Positions 1 to 9,623 are shown, numbered from the stretch's first letter. The stretch is 27,077 bases of DNA from Lachnospiraceae bacterium (GCA_016291475.1 JAEEXJ010000040.1:1-27077), one strand, 5' to 3'. Program-made: numbers and translations. Notes: generated by a model not told the origin, from the letters alone.

Positions 1-1317
1 TACATCCTCGAACACAGAGAATATCTCATCGGGCTTAAGCTCTTTATGCTTTCTGTCGGATACGCCTTTCATAAGATATCCGACCTCTTCCTTCATTGCA
101 GCAGGCAGGCTGAAACCGAACTGCTGTTTAAGAACAAAGGCAACGCCGCCCTTTCCCGAAGTCGAATTGATACGGATGACATCGGATTCATATTCTCTGC
201 CGATATCCGAAGGATCGATGGGAATATAGGGAATATCCCATCTTGCACCGGTCTTGCCCTCTGCGCGGTAGTTCATTCCCTTGCTGATGGCATCCTGGTG
301 TGATCCGGAAAAAGCGGTAAATACAAGATCTCCGCCGTAAGGTGTTCTCTCGTGGACCTTCATGTTGGTAAATCTCTCATAAGCCTCACGGATCTTCATG
401 ATATTGGAAAAATCGAGTCCGCTGTCCACACCGTGTGTGACCATGTTCATAGCTACAGTTACAAGGTCAACATTACCGGTTCTCTCACCGTTTCCGAAAA
501 GAGTTCCTTCAACGCGGTCCGCACCGGCAAGAACTCCCAGCTCGGCGTCAGCGACTCCGGTTCCTCTGTCGTTGTGGGGATGGACCGACAATACAACTCC
601 TTCACGATATTTCATATTATCGGACATATATTCGATCTGATCCGCAAAAACATGAGGCATTGCAACCTGTACGGTAGAGGGAAGGTTGATGATGGCCTTA
701 TTTTCAGGTGTGGGCTGCCATACATCCAGCACCGCATTACATACTTCAAGCGCAAATTCAGGCTCGGTCTGGGAGAAACTCTCGGGACTGTACTCAAACA
801 TGAAGTTTCCGTCGGTTTCATCCGCAAGTTCTTTCAAAAGCTTGGCTCCGTCGACCGCAATTTTAAGTATCTCCTGCTTATCTTTCTTGAAAACCTGTTC
901 TCTCTGCTCTACGGAAGTAGAATTATACAGATGAACTATAGCCTTGGGGCATCCTTTGACCGCATCGAATGTCTTACGGATGATGTGCTCTCTTGCCTGT
1001 GTAAGAACCTGAATGGTTACATCATCGGGGATCATATTCTTATCGATCAGGGCTCTGATGAAGTCAAACTCCGTATCCGAAGAAGCCGGGAATCCTACTT
1101 CTATTTCCTTAAAACCTACTTCTACAAGAAGTTTAAAGAACTCAAGTTTAACTTCCAAACTCATGGGATCTATAAGTGCCTGATTTCCGTCTCGAAGATC
1201 CACGCTGCACCAAATGGGAGGCTTTGTGATCCTGTCTTTTTTGACCCAGTTATGATTGAGAATGGGAGGCATATGATATGTAGGCCTGTACTTCTCACTG
1301 ATATTGATTTTACTCAT
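1..1317 (-). CDS. leuA: 2-isopropylmalate synthase, long form (3' end outside window)
   Basis: Condenses acetyl-CoA with 2-oxoisovalerate, the first committed step of leucine synthesis, in the cytoplasm. The 439 visible codons begin [12 protein letters not shown] and show the family landmarks: [11 protein letters not shown] near residue 40 (the DRE-TIM metallolyase signature), the metal-binding HPHNDRGTG, and GNGERTGN downstream of it. The opening [13 protein letters not shown] is typical of the long actinobacterial/fungal-like LeuA class rather than the short enterobacterial one. The start has AGAAGGAGT seven bases upstream. The C-terminal linker and the leucine-binding regulatory domain would lie left of base 1, so feedback control cannot be judged. 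The gene has its own promoter-like sequence and no T-box or leader peptide was seen. Its identity is secure; the exact subclass is inferred from recalled family sequences. Confidence 0.95.
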   Translation of the reverse strand, partial: MSKINISEKYRPTYHMPPILNHNWVKKDRITKPPIWCSVDLRDGNQALIDPMSLEVKLEFFKLLVEVGFKEIEVGFPASSDTEFDFIRALIDKNMIPDDVTIQVLTQAREHIIRKTFDAVKGCPKAIVHLYNSTSVEQREQVFKKDKQEILKIAVDGAKLLKELADETDGNFMFEYSPESFSQTEPEFALEVCNAVLDVWQPTPENKAIINLPSTVQVAMPHVFADQIEYMSDNMKYREGVVLSVHPHNDRGTGVADAELGVLAGADRVEGTLFGNGERTGNVDLVTVAMNMVTHGVDSGLDFSNIMKIREAYERFTNMKVHERTPYGGDLVFTAFSGSHQDAISKGMNYRAEGKTGARWDIPYIPIDPSDIGREYESDVIRINSTSGKGGVAFVLKQQFGFSLPAAMKEEVGYLMKGVSDRKHKELKPDEIFSVFEDV

Positions 1318-1371
1318 CTTTACTCCTTCTGCAGATATTTTCCTATATCCGCTCTGTACAATTATGAAATA

Positions 1372-1400
1372 AAGATACTACCTTAAAGCACAAAATTCAA
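1372..1400 (-). promoter_or_regulatory. Predicted sigma-A promoter of leuA
   Basis: Read on the minus strand, TTGAAT (1395-1400) and TATCTT (1372-1377) are separated by exactly 17 bases. This would start transcription about 45-50 bases before the leuA ATG. The intervening leader is too short for a T-box and has no strong hairpin. This is a consensus match only. Confidence 0.5.
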
Positions 1401-1477
1401 GAGGTATTTTAATCTGTTTTTCCGATATATTTTAATGCTATATAAACTAAATCGTTGAATATGCCGGGTTTAACCCT

Positions 1478-1520
1478 AAAAATAAGTCGATTTCTTCTTG
1501 CGAAAAAATCGACTTATTTT
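1478..1520 (-). terminator. Rho-independent terminator after the Smr-domain gene
   Basis: A stem of about 14 bp (AAATAAGTCGATTT paired with its complement) surrounds a short A/G-rich loop and ends in T residues on the minus strand. It lies 20-60 bases past the stop of the small Smr gene and upstream of the leuA promoter, so it separates the two units. The near-symmetric A/T arms mean it could also act on the other strand. Confidence 0.8.
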
Positions 1521-1542
1521 AATATTTTCTATTGATTCTTAC

Positions 1543-1791
1543 TTAGAATAATTCTTTTAATACAAGTATTGTTATGCCCTGATTATCTCCCGGTATTATA
1601 CGCTTTATTTTTTTATCATATTTGAAGCTGTCATATATCATCTCCTGGAGATTTGTCCCTCGGTTGAATCCGTGAATAAGACGTATCTGATAGGTCCCGC
1701 TTCCGGCTTCCGCAAGCACTTTTTCTATCTTTTTTTCCGCTTCATCGCGTCTCAGACCGTGAAGATCTACGGTAATAAAAGCATCGTCCAT
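1543..1791 (-). CDS. Small stand-alone Smr-domain protein
   Basis: This 82-aa protein consists almost entirely of an Smr (small MutS-related) domain. DLHG at residues 9-12 and IHGFNRGTN at about 39-47 match the two conserved Smr motifs. Smr domains are nucleic-acid binding and often nicking or RNA-cleaving modules in MutS2 or ribosome-rescue proteins; stand-alone short forms occur in Firmicutes without a settled role. A reading frame continues 19 codons upstream, but AGGAAGGGG just before the second ATG makes the 1791 start far more likely, and that start begins directly at the domain. The gene appears monocistronic: a terminator follows, and the upstream neighbour is divergent. Domain call is confident; the function is not known. 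Confidence 0.8.
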   Translation of the reverse strand: MDDAFITVDLHGLRRDEAEKKIEKVLAEAGSGTYQIRLIHGFNRGTNLQEMIYDSFKYDKKIKRIIPGDNQGITILVLKELF

Positions 1792-1982
1792 ACATTCCCC
1801 TTCCTGTATAAATGCCTTTGACAGACACGGATATTTTACCATATACATATAGCTTACAATAACAAAAACTGCCTATGTTTTTAGCAAGAAAACGGTATCA
1901 GGTTTCCGGCAAATGATGTATTATATGAAAAGACACTGATTTTGGGTGTACGGGGTATTTTATTTATATAGGAGGTTTCACT

Positions 1983-2618
1983 ATGGAGTTAATCTCAGTT
2001 CACAGCAAAGAATTCGAAAAGTACGGAAAGGTATTAACCGGATATGATGTATCTGCATTGCTCGATGCAATGAATAAGATAGATCTTCCCTCAGAGGGAG
2101 TAGCTTACGAGCCCGGAATCGACAGCCTCGAGGCTTGCACCGATCTTTACAAGGATTTTACAGACCGCGCTTACGGCGGAATGCCCATTCAGGTAGGTAT
2201 GTGCTGGGGAAGAAACACCAAGCTCAATTGTCTTGAGTACCACAGAGGAAGCGAGCTCAACATCGGAACCACTTCTTTCGTTCTTCTTCTTGCAAAGGCA
2301 GAGGATATCCACGACGGAAAGCTTGATACCAAGGATGTTGTAGCATTCAAGGCAGATAAGGGAGACGTTGTCCTCGTTTATGAAGACAGCCTTCACTATG
2401 CTCCCTGCCAGTGCGACGGAAACGACGGGTTCCGCGTTGCAGTTGTTCTTCCCAAGGGAACCAACACCGACAAACCCGCTCTTAAGGAAGGAAATGACGA
2501 GGATAAACTCCTTTGGGCCCGCAACAAGTGGCTCATCGCTCATCCCGAGAGCAGCGAAGCATCTTCCGGTGCTTATGTCGGACTTACCGGCAAGAACATC
2601 GACATAGCAGTCGACTGA
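1983..2618 (+). CDS. DUF4867 family cupin-like protein
   Basis: This 211-aa cytoplasmic protein has no signal peptide or membrane segment. From recollection it matches DUF4867, a Firmicutes family with a cupin-like fold and no assigned reaction. YHRGSELNIGTT (about residues 86-97) and a later LHYAPCQ (about 137-143) resemble the two metal-site strands of a cupin, with several His, Glu and Cys residues available as ligands. It has a consensus AGGAGG seven bases before the ATG and its own terminator, so it forms a single-gene unit. It is the only plus-strand gene in the window and would be head-on to a replication fork coming from the right. Its codon choice (AAG, CTT, GGA, TTC-rich) looks like that of highly expressed genes here, such as the phosphoketolase. 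A sugar isomerase-like role is possible but unsupported. Confidence 0.7.
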   Translation: MELISVHSKEFEKYGKVLTGYDVSALLDAMNKIDLPSEGVAYEPGIDSLEACTDLYKDFTDRAYGGMPIQVGMCWGRNTKLNCLEYHRGSELNIGTTSFVLLLAKAEDIHDGKLDTKDVVAFKADKGDVVLVYEDSLHYAPCQCDGNDGFRVAVVLPKGTNTDKPALKEGNDEDKLLWARNKWLIAHPESSEASSGAYVGLTGKNIDIAVD

Positions 2619-2637
2619 TAACGATGAATTAATAAAG

Positions 2638-2669
2638 CAGCTGTCTGTATGAACAGACAGCTGTTTTTT
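2638..2669 (+). terminator. Rho-independent terminator of the DUF4867 gene
   Basis: A perfect 11-bp stem (CAGCTGTCTGT and its complement) with a 4-base loop is followed by six T residues on the plus strand. It begins 19 bases after the stop codon and ends only 3 bases before the stop of the convergent membrane-protein gene. Confidence 0.92.
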
Positions 2670-2671
2670 GT

Positions 2672-4267
2672 TTACTCATTTACCGTAAAAACAACGTAAT
2701 CACCGATCTGTTTAAGCGGCTTGAGTTCATATTTATCAAAGGTGCCCCCGGTGTCCGGTCCGAGGCCGAAGGGTGCGCCATCCTCAAGGGAGAATACAAA
2801 CAAAGATCTGTCAGTAGGATCAATGGGACGGTCATGATATGCAAGATAATAATCCCTGATATAAGTACGGCCGTTAGCCAGCATCCTGGTATAATCCTTT
2901 CCGCCGGAGAAGAACCTCGTAAGTTCGGATAATTCCTGAGAAAAATATACATATACGTGATCGCAATCCAGACTCTCACAATAATCTGCTATTTCCTCAG
3001 CATCCTTATTGATATCTTCCGCCAGAATAAATTTCCCGTATTGATACGTGCAGACAGAAAAGATCATGCAGATCAAAACAGCCGTAACGATCTTTTTTTG
3101 CTGAAGCAGGTCAAACTTACTTGTGAATTCTTCGATATGTCTGCACAAAAGCGCCATGGCGGGGATTGCTATCATAAGATGATATCTGTATTCAAAGGTT
3201 CCCGTAGCATAGCATGTCATGAAAACCGTATTTACAAAGAAATTCCACAATATCAATCCTACGGACAATACCTCGAATTTCGATGCCTTTTTATGGATAA
3301 TTCTCCATACGGAGTAAAGTACGGACAGATAAAGAAGCATGACCAGTACAAATCTGAACAGGAAAAATACTCCTTCCAGACTAATGGCCGGGAGATCACC
3401 CAGATATGACACTGCCCCGAACAGTTCAAACACTCCCCAGAATACACGCCCGGGATATTCATACAATACGGACAGTGCGGTATAGTTGATGCCGGCTACA
3501 TATCTCTCACCGATAAATATCCTGTTGTTCAACATCATTCCGCATAGTGCACTAAGCAGGGATACAGCGCCCAGTCCCCAGATATATAAAGGTACTTTCT
3601 TCCATTTTACAAACCTCATCAGAAAATAGACCGCCGCAACGGGGAACAGCCCCATAAGCAAAATATACATTCCCGAAGACAGGCTTGATATAAACACCAT
3701 GGCAATAAAGAGTCCGGATAATGCTATGTATGATTTTTTATGAGACGAAACATCCTCTTCGGACAAAATATAGATCAAAAGGGATACGATCAGGATACGG
3801 ATCAGATACTGCCCGCCGGCAAAAAACATCATATTATAGTAATCCAGCATTCCTGTGTTATAAGGGATAAGGACAAGGTTTGCAAAAAGAAGTCGTACCC
3901 AAAGTGATTCATTTTGCAGGATCCTGAACCATACGTATATAAAAATGACGGCAAATACCAGATTTGATACCGCTACGGATAATCCAATGCTTCCCGTGAG
4001 CATATATAAGGGCATGGCCAGCAAAACAGAGCAATCGATCTCTAAAGATGTAGTATATAACCATCCTGGAATGATATATGTCTTTTCCTCAGCCATCCTG
4101 ATCATGTGAGTAAACAGATTGGCGGAATCCCAATCAATCCTTGATGTCACCATGGTCAGATTCATGATAAATAAACAGATCAGCTGGAGGGTCAGCATGC
4201 ATCCGAGAATCATCTGCCCCGGCTTCATATTCAGATCATTAAAATTTTTAAGGGTCTTACCTGTCAT
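2672..4267 (-). CDS. Polytopic membrane protein, GT-C glycosyltransferase-like
   Basis: This 531-aa protein has roughly 10-12 hydrophobic segments over residues 17-410 and a soluble C-terminal part of about 120 residues that probably faces outward. After the first membrane segment comes a loop containing IDWD (45-47) and then WLYTTSLEID near 69-78. An acidic first outer loop followed by an aromatic segment is typical of GT-C (PMT/ArnT-type) enzymes, which transfer sugars from polyprenyl-phosphate donors. The assignment rests on layout and these acidic residues, not on a recognised close relative. The start has TAAGGAG six bases upstream. A terminator hairpin ends immediately before that ribosome-binding site, so expression may depend on read-through from the ABC operon. 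It could instead be an unassigned polytopic protein of another class. Confidence 0.6.
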   Translation of the reverse strand: MTGKTLKNFNDLNMKPGQMILGCMLTLQLICLFIMNLTMVTSRIDWDSANLFTHMIRMAEEKTYIIPGWLYTTSLEIDCSVLLAMPLYMLTGSIGLSVAVSNLVFAVIFIYVWFRILQNESLWVRLLFANLVLIPYNTGMLDYYNMMFFAGGQYLIRILIVSLLIYILSEEDVSSHKKSYIALSGLFIAMVFISSLSSGMYILLMGLFPVAAVYFLMRFVKWKKVPLYIWGLGAVSLLSALCGMMLNNRIFIGERYVAGINYTALSVLYEYPGRVFWGVFELFGAVSYLGDLPAISLEGVFFLFRFVLVMLLYLSVLYSVWRIIHKKASKFEVLSVGLILWNFFVNTVFMTCYATGTFEYRYHLMIAIPAMALLCRHIEEFTSKFDLLQQKKIVTAVLICMIFSVCTYQYGKFILAEDINKDAEEIADYCESLDCDHVYVYFSQELSELTRFFSGGKDYTRMLANGRTYIRDYYLAYHDRPIDPTDRSLFVFSLEDGAPFGLGPDTGGTFDKYELKPLKQIGDYVVFTVNE

Positions 4268-4281
4268 TTATATCTCCTTAC

Positions 4282-4332
4282 AAAAAAACAAGACCGGTTC
4301 ATTCTTTCCAATTTTAGAACCGGTCTTGTTTT
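4282..4332 (-). terminator. Strong terminator after the ABC ATPase gene
   Basis: A perfect 16-bp stem (4285-4300 with 4317-4332; arm AAAACAAGACCGGTTC) encloses a 16-base loop and is followed by a run of seven T residues on the minus strand. It closes the peptidase/ABC operon. The T run ends directly at the ribosome-binding site of the downstream membrane-protein gene. Confidence 0.9.
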
Positions 4333-4352
4333 AATGTCAAACTAATAGTACT

Positions 4353-5105
4353 TTATTCGGTTTTTGTTTCTTCGGAATTTGCCTCTTCGGTATTTAATTC
4401 ACCGTCATTTGAGACGTCATCCGAATATTCCCCGTTTACGATCTTGCCGCTGTCAAGAAGAATGGTCCTGCTTCCGTATGATGCACACTTCTCGGAGTGG
4501 GTTACCTGAAGAATGGTAAGTCCCTTTTCTTTGTTGAGTCTTGAGAAAAGATCCATGATCTCAGCGGTTGATTTGGAATCAAGGTTACCGGTGGGCTCAT
4601 CCGCAAGGATTATCGAAGGATTTCCCAGGATTGCTCTTGCGATTGCAACTCTCTGCTGCTGTCCACCGGATAGTGTTGCCGGCATTGCCTTTCTTTTTTC
4701 GGTAAGACCTGTGATCTCAAGAATCTCGTCAAGTTCCTTCTTAAGCTCACTCTTTTTCTTACCGTTTACGGTCATGGGGAGGAGAATATTATCCTCCACA
4801 TTTAAGTTCATGACCAGATTATAGAACTGAAATACAAATCCGATACTTGCCAGTCTTATCTTGGAAAGCTTGCTGTCCTTAAGTGCTCCTATATCCTCGC
4901 CGCAAAGAGAAATCTTGCCTTCAAATTCTCTGTCAAGGCCTCCGATCAGATACAGAAGAGTTGATTTTCCGGATCCTGATGCCCCCATGAGGGAAACAAA
5001 TTCGCCCTCGTTTACATATAAACTACAGTTATCAAGAACTTTGTTAAGAGTGGTTCCTTTTCCAAAGGTCTTACTGACACCGTCTACTTCAATTATTTTC
5101 TTCAT
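4353..5105 (-). CDS. ABC transporter ATP-binding protein (MacB/LolD type)
   Basis: Cytoplasmic ATPase that powers the FtsX-type permease encoded just upstream. All motifs of an active nucleotide-binding domain are visible: Walker [10 protein letters not shown] (41-49), Q-loop Q93 in VFQFYNL, signature LSGGQQQR (145-152), Walker [13 protein letters not shown] from 165, and the H-loop H203. The VFQFYNL and GNLD variants are typical of the MacB/LolD/BceA group. The protein is 250 aa, about 20 longer than usual, because of an acidic Ser/Thr/Glu/Asn-rich tail from about residue 228. The start has GGGAG about eight bases upstream. It is the last gene of the operon, 42 bases after the permease, and is followed by a strong terminator. 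Mechanotransmission or export is the known role of such pairs; the substrate here is unknown. Confidence 0.93.
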   Translation of the reverse strand: MKKIIEVDGVSKTFGKGTTLNKVLDNCSLYVNEGEFVSLMGASGSGKSTLLYLIGGLDREFEGKISLCGEDIGALKDSKLSKIRLASIGFVFQFYNLVMNLNVEDNILLPMTVNGKKKSELKKELDEILEITGLTEKRKAMPATLSGGQQQRVAIARAILGNPSIILADEPTGNLDSKSTAEIMDLFSRLNKEKGLTILQVTHSEKCASYGSRTILLDSGKIVNGEYSDDVSNDGELNTEEANSEETKTE

Positions 5106-5147
5106 TATAATTTCTCCCTGAATATATTTACCTGAAAGCGCTGCCTG

Positions 5148-7613
5148 TTATTCGTATTTGAGCTGTTCCGAAAGTTTCATCTTCTTCAGATTCTTTATCG
5201 GGAACAATGTCGTCAATGTGAAAACAACGATCATAACGACATAAACCAAAACTACCGTTAAGGGATTGAAATTAAAGTACAGCATAACGGATTCCGAATT
5301 ATCGACAGCCCTTTTGATGACTGCTATGAGCAGGAGTCCGATAACGGTTCCCGAAGTTACGGCGGTGACGGATGTGATAAGCATCTCCCTGATCAGGATA
5401 CCTGAAAGAGTACGCTTACTCATGGACGTGGATACCATTACCGCACACTCCTTCTTTCTTCCTTCAAAACCGATAAGCTGGTTGGTGATCATACCGATGC
5501 AGGTCATTCCAATGGCTACCGCGATCACGATAAAGAGAACTCTGGCGGAAGATGCATTATCCTTCTCATTTTCCTCTATCATCTCAGCCTTGGTCTGAAC
5601 TTTGGAAACAGAACCCACAGCGTATTTATCGATCATATCCCTTACGCCTTCGGGATCATCGCTTTGGATCAGAATATAACCCGGAGTGTCATGGTATATA
5701 CTCTTATATTCATCTTCGGAGACTACAAAATTATTTTTGAACGATTCATAATCATCAATCTTAAAGAAAGAAACGACTTTGTATTCTTTTTCGATAGGGA
5801 ATACACCGGATGAATTAAATGTTAGCTTGATGGTATCTCCGACAGATACATTGTTTCTTGCGGCCCACACCTTCTCAACACATATGGTTCCGTCTTCAAG
5901 TGATTCGGGCAATCCGTCGAATGCATGGTAGAATCGGAATCCGCCTTCGGGAAGACCGATAATCTGACAGGATTTTTCCGTTTCATCATCGCCCATCATC
6001 ACATAGTCCAGTGCGTAATATACCGTCTCAAGATCATTCACTCCATCCAGATACTGAATGAATGACAGCTGTTTCATCTTCCCGGAACAGGTGACAATCG
6101 TATCGCAATCATAAACTTCCGCATTATACAAACCGGACATCGCCATCGCGATAACATATATGAGGATACACATCGCTGCCGATGTTGCGCATAACACTCC
6201 GCTTCCTACGGTACTCTTTCTGGACATAGCTTCTACGGAAGCAAGATACATTTTTCCGTTTTCTCTTTTTTCGGAGATACTTTTTAGAATTCCGGTAACA
6301 AACTTAAGCAGTCTGGGAAACAGCAGTGCAAGGGCGATCACCGAAGCGATAAGGCAAAGTCCCGCACCGTAAAGCGATCTTCCGAAAACTAACGAAAGAA
6401 GAGCAATACCACACATGACAATTCCGATCACGGTTCCGCTTTTACTGAATTTGTATTCCGTATCTCTGTTATCAAAAATAATGTCTCTGATGGATGTTTT
6501 AAGAGCCTTGATAACTGCCTTGAGAGGAATGAGGCACTCGATGAGAACAGCTGACAATATAACGGTTACCACAAGTGCGACCGAAACTTCCGGAATATCA
6601 AATTTCACTTCCAGTCCCTGCGCTGACACATCGAAAAGCGTAGACATCATAGGGCCTCTCAGGGACAGGTAGAGCCACACTCCGGGTATACTTCCCAAAA
6701 GTGCATACATAACATTTTCCATCAAAAGTACTACCGCAGTCTGTGCAGAGCTGAGACCCAGGCTTCTGAGTGTTCCTATGAAGGACATTCTCTCTCCTAC
6801 GATCCTTTCACAGATGGAGAAGGTTATGAATACAACAAGGAGAAAAGTGATGGCAAAGAGAATAAACAAAATTCCGTAAAGCTCATTCATCATAGCTTCG
6901 ATATCTTCCGTCAAAGCATATCTCTGAACATTGTCCGGCTTAAATTCCTCTTTGAGAATATCTTCCGCTTCATTGATCTTCGAATTATCAATGACATCGA
7001 TCATCATTGTTCCGGAGACCGGTTTTCCGCATGCGAGAATGTCTGCGGATTCTTCATTAACTACTGCCGTATAATCCTGGAAAAGAAGATTTTTAAGATC
7101 GGCTTTTTCAATTCTGATGATCTCAAATTCATGAACATCTCCTGCAAGATCGTGAATCACAGCCATATCCCCGACGCTGTATCCGCATGCATCGGCAACC
7201 TTATCGGTGATGATGATCTCTCCGGTCTTGAGATTCGCATCATCCATATAACCCATTGAAACTGCCATCTCCGGATCGACGCCATATACATACATATTCT
7301 CCATCTTTACGAAGGCATACTCGCCATCAATGTCCGTATAGATGGAATCATTAACCCCTCTGAGTCTGAATGCATTGTACTCGGGAAGTCCTTCCGGCAG
7401 CCTTGATTCATCACAGATTCTCATGCTTACGCCTAGATCTGCTTCTCCGCTCATACTGCTTAACAGATTGGTGATCAGATTCTTTTCTGTCTTGGCGAGG
7501 TCAAAACAAAACATTGCGGAAAGTGCGCAGAAAAAGATCGAGAAGATCACAAGAAGAGATCTTAAAGGTTTTCCGAATGTATTTTTTATTACGGTTTTTA
7601 AAATAATTCTCAT
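5148..7613 (-). CDS. FtsX-family ABC transporter permease, two-domain form
   Basis: This 821-aa membrane component partners with the following ATPase. It begins with a membrane segment (about 15-37) and an outer domain of about 200 residues. A group of membrane helices follows (about 250-370) that includes the FtsX core ERMSFIGTLRSLGLS. Further helices lie at about 395-430 and 475-495, then a second outer domain (about 500-690) and three C-terminal helices with a second FtsX core (GFEGRKKECAVMVSTSM). It ends KMKLSEQLKYE. This duplicated FtsX layout with two large outer domains belongs to the MacB/LolC-like superfamily, which moves peptides, lipoproteins or lipids or transmits force, rather than importing small solutes. 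GGGAGG lies eight bases before the ATG and the peptidase gene ends 15 bases upstream, so the genes are co-transcribed. Substrate unknown. Confidence 0.9.
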   Translation of the reverse strand: MRIILKTVIKNTFGKPLRSLLVIFSIFFCALSAMFCFDLAKTEKNLITNLLSSMSGEADLGVSMRICDESRLPEGLPEYNAFRLRGVNDSIYTDIDGEYAFVKMENMYVYGVDPEMAVSMGYMDDANLKTGEIIITDKVADACGYSVGDMAVIHDLAGDVHEFEIIRIEKADLKNLLFQDYTAVVNEESADILACGKPVSGTMMIDVIDNSKINEAEDILKEEFKPDNVQRYALTEDIEAMMNELYGILFILFAITFLLVVFITFSICERIVGERMSFIGTLRSLGLSSAQTAVVLLMENVMYALLGSIPGVWLYLSLRGPMMSTLFDVSAQGLEVKFDIPEVSVALVVTVILSAVLIECLIPLKAVIKALKTSIRDIIFDNRDTEYKFSKSGTVIGIVMCGIALLSLVFGRSLYGAGLCLIASVIALALLFPRLLKFVTGILKSISEKRENGKMYLASVEAMSRKSTVGSGVLCATSAAMCILIYVIAMAMSGLYNAEVYDCDTIVTCSGKMKQLSFIQYLDGVNDLETVYYALDYVMMGDDETEKSCQIIGLPEGGFRFYHAFDGLPESLEDGTICVEKVWAARNNVSVGDTIKLTFNSSGVFPIEKEYKVVSFFKIDDYESFKNNFVVSEDEYKSIYHDTPGYILIQSDDPEGVRDMIDKYAVGSVSKVQTKAEMIEENEKDNASSARVLFIVIAVAIGMTCIGMITNQLIGFEGRKKECAVMVSTSMSKRTLSGILIREMLITSVTAVTSGTVIGLLLIAVIKRAVDNSESVMLYFNFNPLTVVLVYVVMIVVFTLTTLFPIKNLKKMKLSEQLKYE

Positions 7614-7628
7614 TCTTTCATTCCTCCC

Positions 7629-9623
7629 TTAATGCCATCTTGAGATCCTGTCCTCGGGAGCGATATACATACCGTCTCCTTCGGTAACATCATAAGTCTC
7701 ATAGAAAACATCAAGAGTAGACAGAATCGCATTTACTCTGATGATCGCAGGACTGTGTGGATCAGAATCTATCTGATCGATGAGTGCGGAATCAACTCTC
7801 TTCTCAGCCCATATCTTTGCAAAATTGGTAAAAAGAAGTTTTCTTTCTTCATCGTTGGATGCAAGAGATGATATGCATTCCATGGCTCCAAGATCCGCGT
7901 AGTTTTCTCCCAGAGTCTGCTCGCCGTCAACATGGTATACTCCAAAGATCGTGAAATTGTCTTCAAAGTAACTTACAGCCGCTTCATTTCTTGATACCAG
8001 CTTTTCATAATCTTCAGCTAAGATCCATGAAGGGTCATACATTCCGGTTTCATCAAAAAGAATGCAGTTACTGTCAAATGCATGTCCCATCTCATGAGCT
8101 ACTACCATTCCGAGTCCGCCGAGATTGGTGTAATAATCGGCGTTCAGATCAAAGAAAGGATCGATCATGATCGCAACGGTTATGTTTATGTTGTTATATG
8201 AAGGATTGTAACAGGCATTCAAAACCTGCATATCCATCATGACGGATTCTCTGTCAAATTTCTCATCCAGAGCTCCGAACGATTCCTTGATCGCCTGTCT
8301 TGTGTAGCTGAGATATAATTCAAAATAATCTTTGCCCGTTATATTTTTATATTCGGAATTGTCATGTCTTTTGACATCGGCACCCGTTACATAAACAATA
8401 TTCTCAAGCTTTTCCAAAAGACCTGCTCTGGTTTCTTCACTCAGCCAATCCGCATCGGAGATAAGATGTCTGTATCCTGCTTTTATGTCATCACACATTT
8501 CGATCAGGGCATCATCCATCTCCTCGGTATAATACTTCTCCACATAAATGGGATCAGTTTCAGAAGAAAAGACACTATATATCTCATCGATGATCCTGTC
8601 TTCATCGGAGGAATAATCGATTGTTGTATACTTTTCCAATGCATCATAACCGTATACTATAAATCTGCGGTATTTATTTATGAGATTGACCATATCCCAG
8701 GCTTTAAGAGCATCGAGCCTTTCTTCCGTGAGGATCTCTCCGAGAAATCTGAGCTGATCCGGATCGTATATGCCAAACTTATCCAAATATTTTCTGTCGA
8801 TTCCCAGCTTAGTAAGATAGCCTTCGATATCTATACCGGGAAGAAGTTCCTTTATCTGATCTGCGGTATATACATTGAAGTAGGTATAAGGCATTTCTGC
8901 TTTCACAATGTCCATATCTGTTTTGTTAAACAGATCCAGAGCGATGTATCCGAACCCGGTTCCCGCATTATCGGAATATTCAACATCATGGCCCATTGCC
9001 TGCATTGCAGCACTGCCGTAATCTTTAAGTGAATTCAGACTTCTGTAAGAATCTTCCAGATCCTCAAATACGACATCAACCACGCCCGCGTACTGTCCGA
9101 AAACAAGGATTTTTTCTCCGGATGCCAGATAATTATCATCGACCATTATGTTAAAAACGTTACCGATTCCATAATCTCTCTGAAGTTTTGCATCCACATC
9201 GAGAAATTCTTCAATGGATCCTACTTCATCAATCTCATGAAGAAGTGCATCCAGCTCTGCGGGAACGGGACTGTTCTCAAAATCGTAGACCGAAAATTTC
9301 TCATAAGCAGCCTTTATGATTGCTTCCTCCGAACCCGGTTCGTATCCGCCGCCTGCAGCCACTTCACGTATGATATCTTTGACTCTGTTTTCGGTAATAT
9401 CCGAACCAAAGCCACCTCCGGCTGACATAGCCCCATATTCAAATTCCGCATCGGCCAGAGCTTCCTCATTAATATATCGATAGAAATCATCCTGTGCCCT
9501 CGCAGGGGGAAGTTCGATCACTTCGCTTTCCTGCTCTTCGGGAAGTTCCATACTGACTCCGCATCCGGACAGCATACCGACCGCCATGCTGATGCAAAGC
9601 ATTATCCCGATCTTTTTTCTCAT
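7629..9623 (-). CDS. M13-family zinc metallopeptidase, predicted lipoprotein
   Basis: A 664-aa neprilysin/PepO-type peptidase that would cleave oligopeptides outside the membrane. The N-terminus is a lipoprotein signal (MRKKIGIMLC, then LSGC with Cys21), so the enzyme should be lipid-anchored on the outer face. The zinc site is HEMGH (510-514) with the third ligand Glu in GENYAD (about 572-577). The M13 substrate-site stretch appears as NACYNPSYN, and the C-terminal DPHSPAIIRVN carries the expected His/Arg. Family length is normal. An ATG two codons upstream overlaps the previous stop, but GGAGG sits only one base from it and six bases from the 9623 ATG, so the latter is chosen. Translation is coupled to the 4-TM gene upstream. 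A peptidase inside an ABC operon suggests processing or destruction of the peptide that the transporter handles; that is inference. Confidence 0.93.
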   Translation of the reverse strand: MRKKIGIMLCISMAVGMLSGCGVSMELPEEQESEVIELPPARAQDDFYRYINEEALADAEFEYGAMSAGGGFGSDITENRVKDIIREVAAGGGYEPGSEEAIIKAAYEKFSVYDFENSPVPAELDALLHEIDEVGSIEEFLDVDAKLQRDYGIGNVFNIMVDDNYLASGEKILVFGQYAGVVDVVFEDLEDSYRSLNSLKDYGSAAMQAMGHDVEYSDNAGTGFGYIALDLFNKTDMDIVKAEMPYTYFNVYTADQIKELLPGIDIEGYLTKLGIDRKYLDKFGIYDPDQLRFLGEILTEERLDALKAWDMVNLINKYRRFIVYGYDALEKYTTIDYSSDEDRIIDEIYSVFSSETDPIYVEKYYTEEMDDALIEMCDDIKAGYRHLISDADWLSEETRAGLLEKLENIVYVTGADVKRHDNSEYKNITGKDYFELYLSYTRQAIKESFGALDEKFDRESVMMDMQVLNACYNPSYNNINITVAIMIDPFFDLNADYYTNLGGLGMVVAHEMGHAFDSNCILFDETGMYDPSWILAEDYEKLVSRNEAAVSYFEDNFTIFGVYHVDGEQTLGENYADLGAMECISSLASNDEERKLLFTNFAKIWAEKRVDSALIDQIDSDPHSPAIIRVNAILSTLDVFYETYDVTEGDGMYIAPEDRISRWH

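Noticed and set aside
352..1386. Long plus-strand open frame of 344 codons
   Set aside because: It lies antisense to leuA, whose minus-strand frame carries all family motifs; it has no ribosome-binding site and no recognisable domain.
1318..1480. Possible T-box or leucine leader peptide before leuA
   Set aside because: The leader after the predicted promoter is under 60 bases, with no stem-loops or Leu-rich small frame.
8364..9032. Plus-strand open frame of 222 codons inside the M13 peptidase gene
   Set aside because: Antisense shadow of a gene with clear zinc-site motifs; no start signals.
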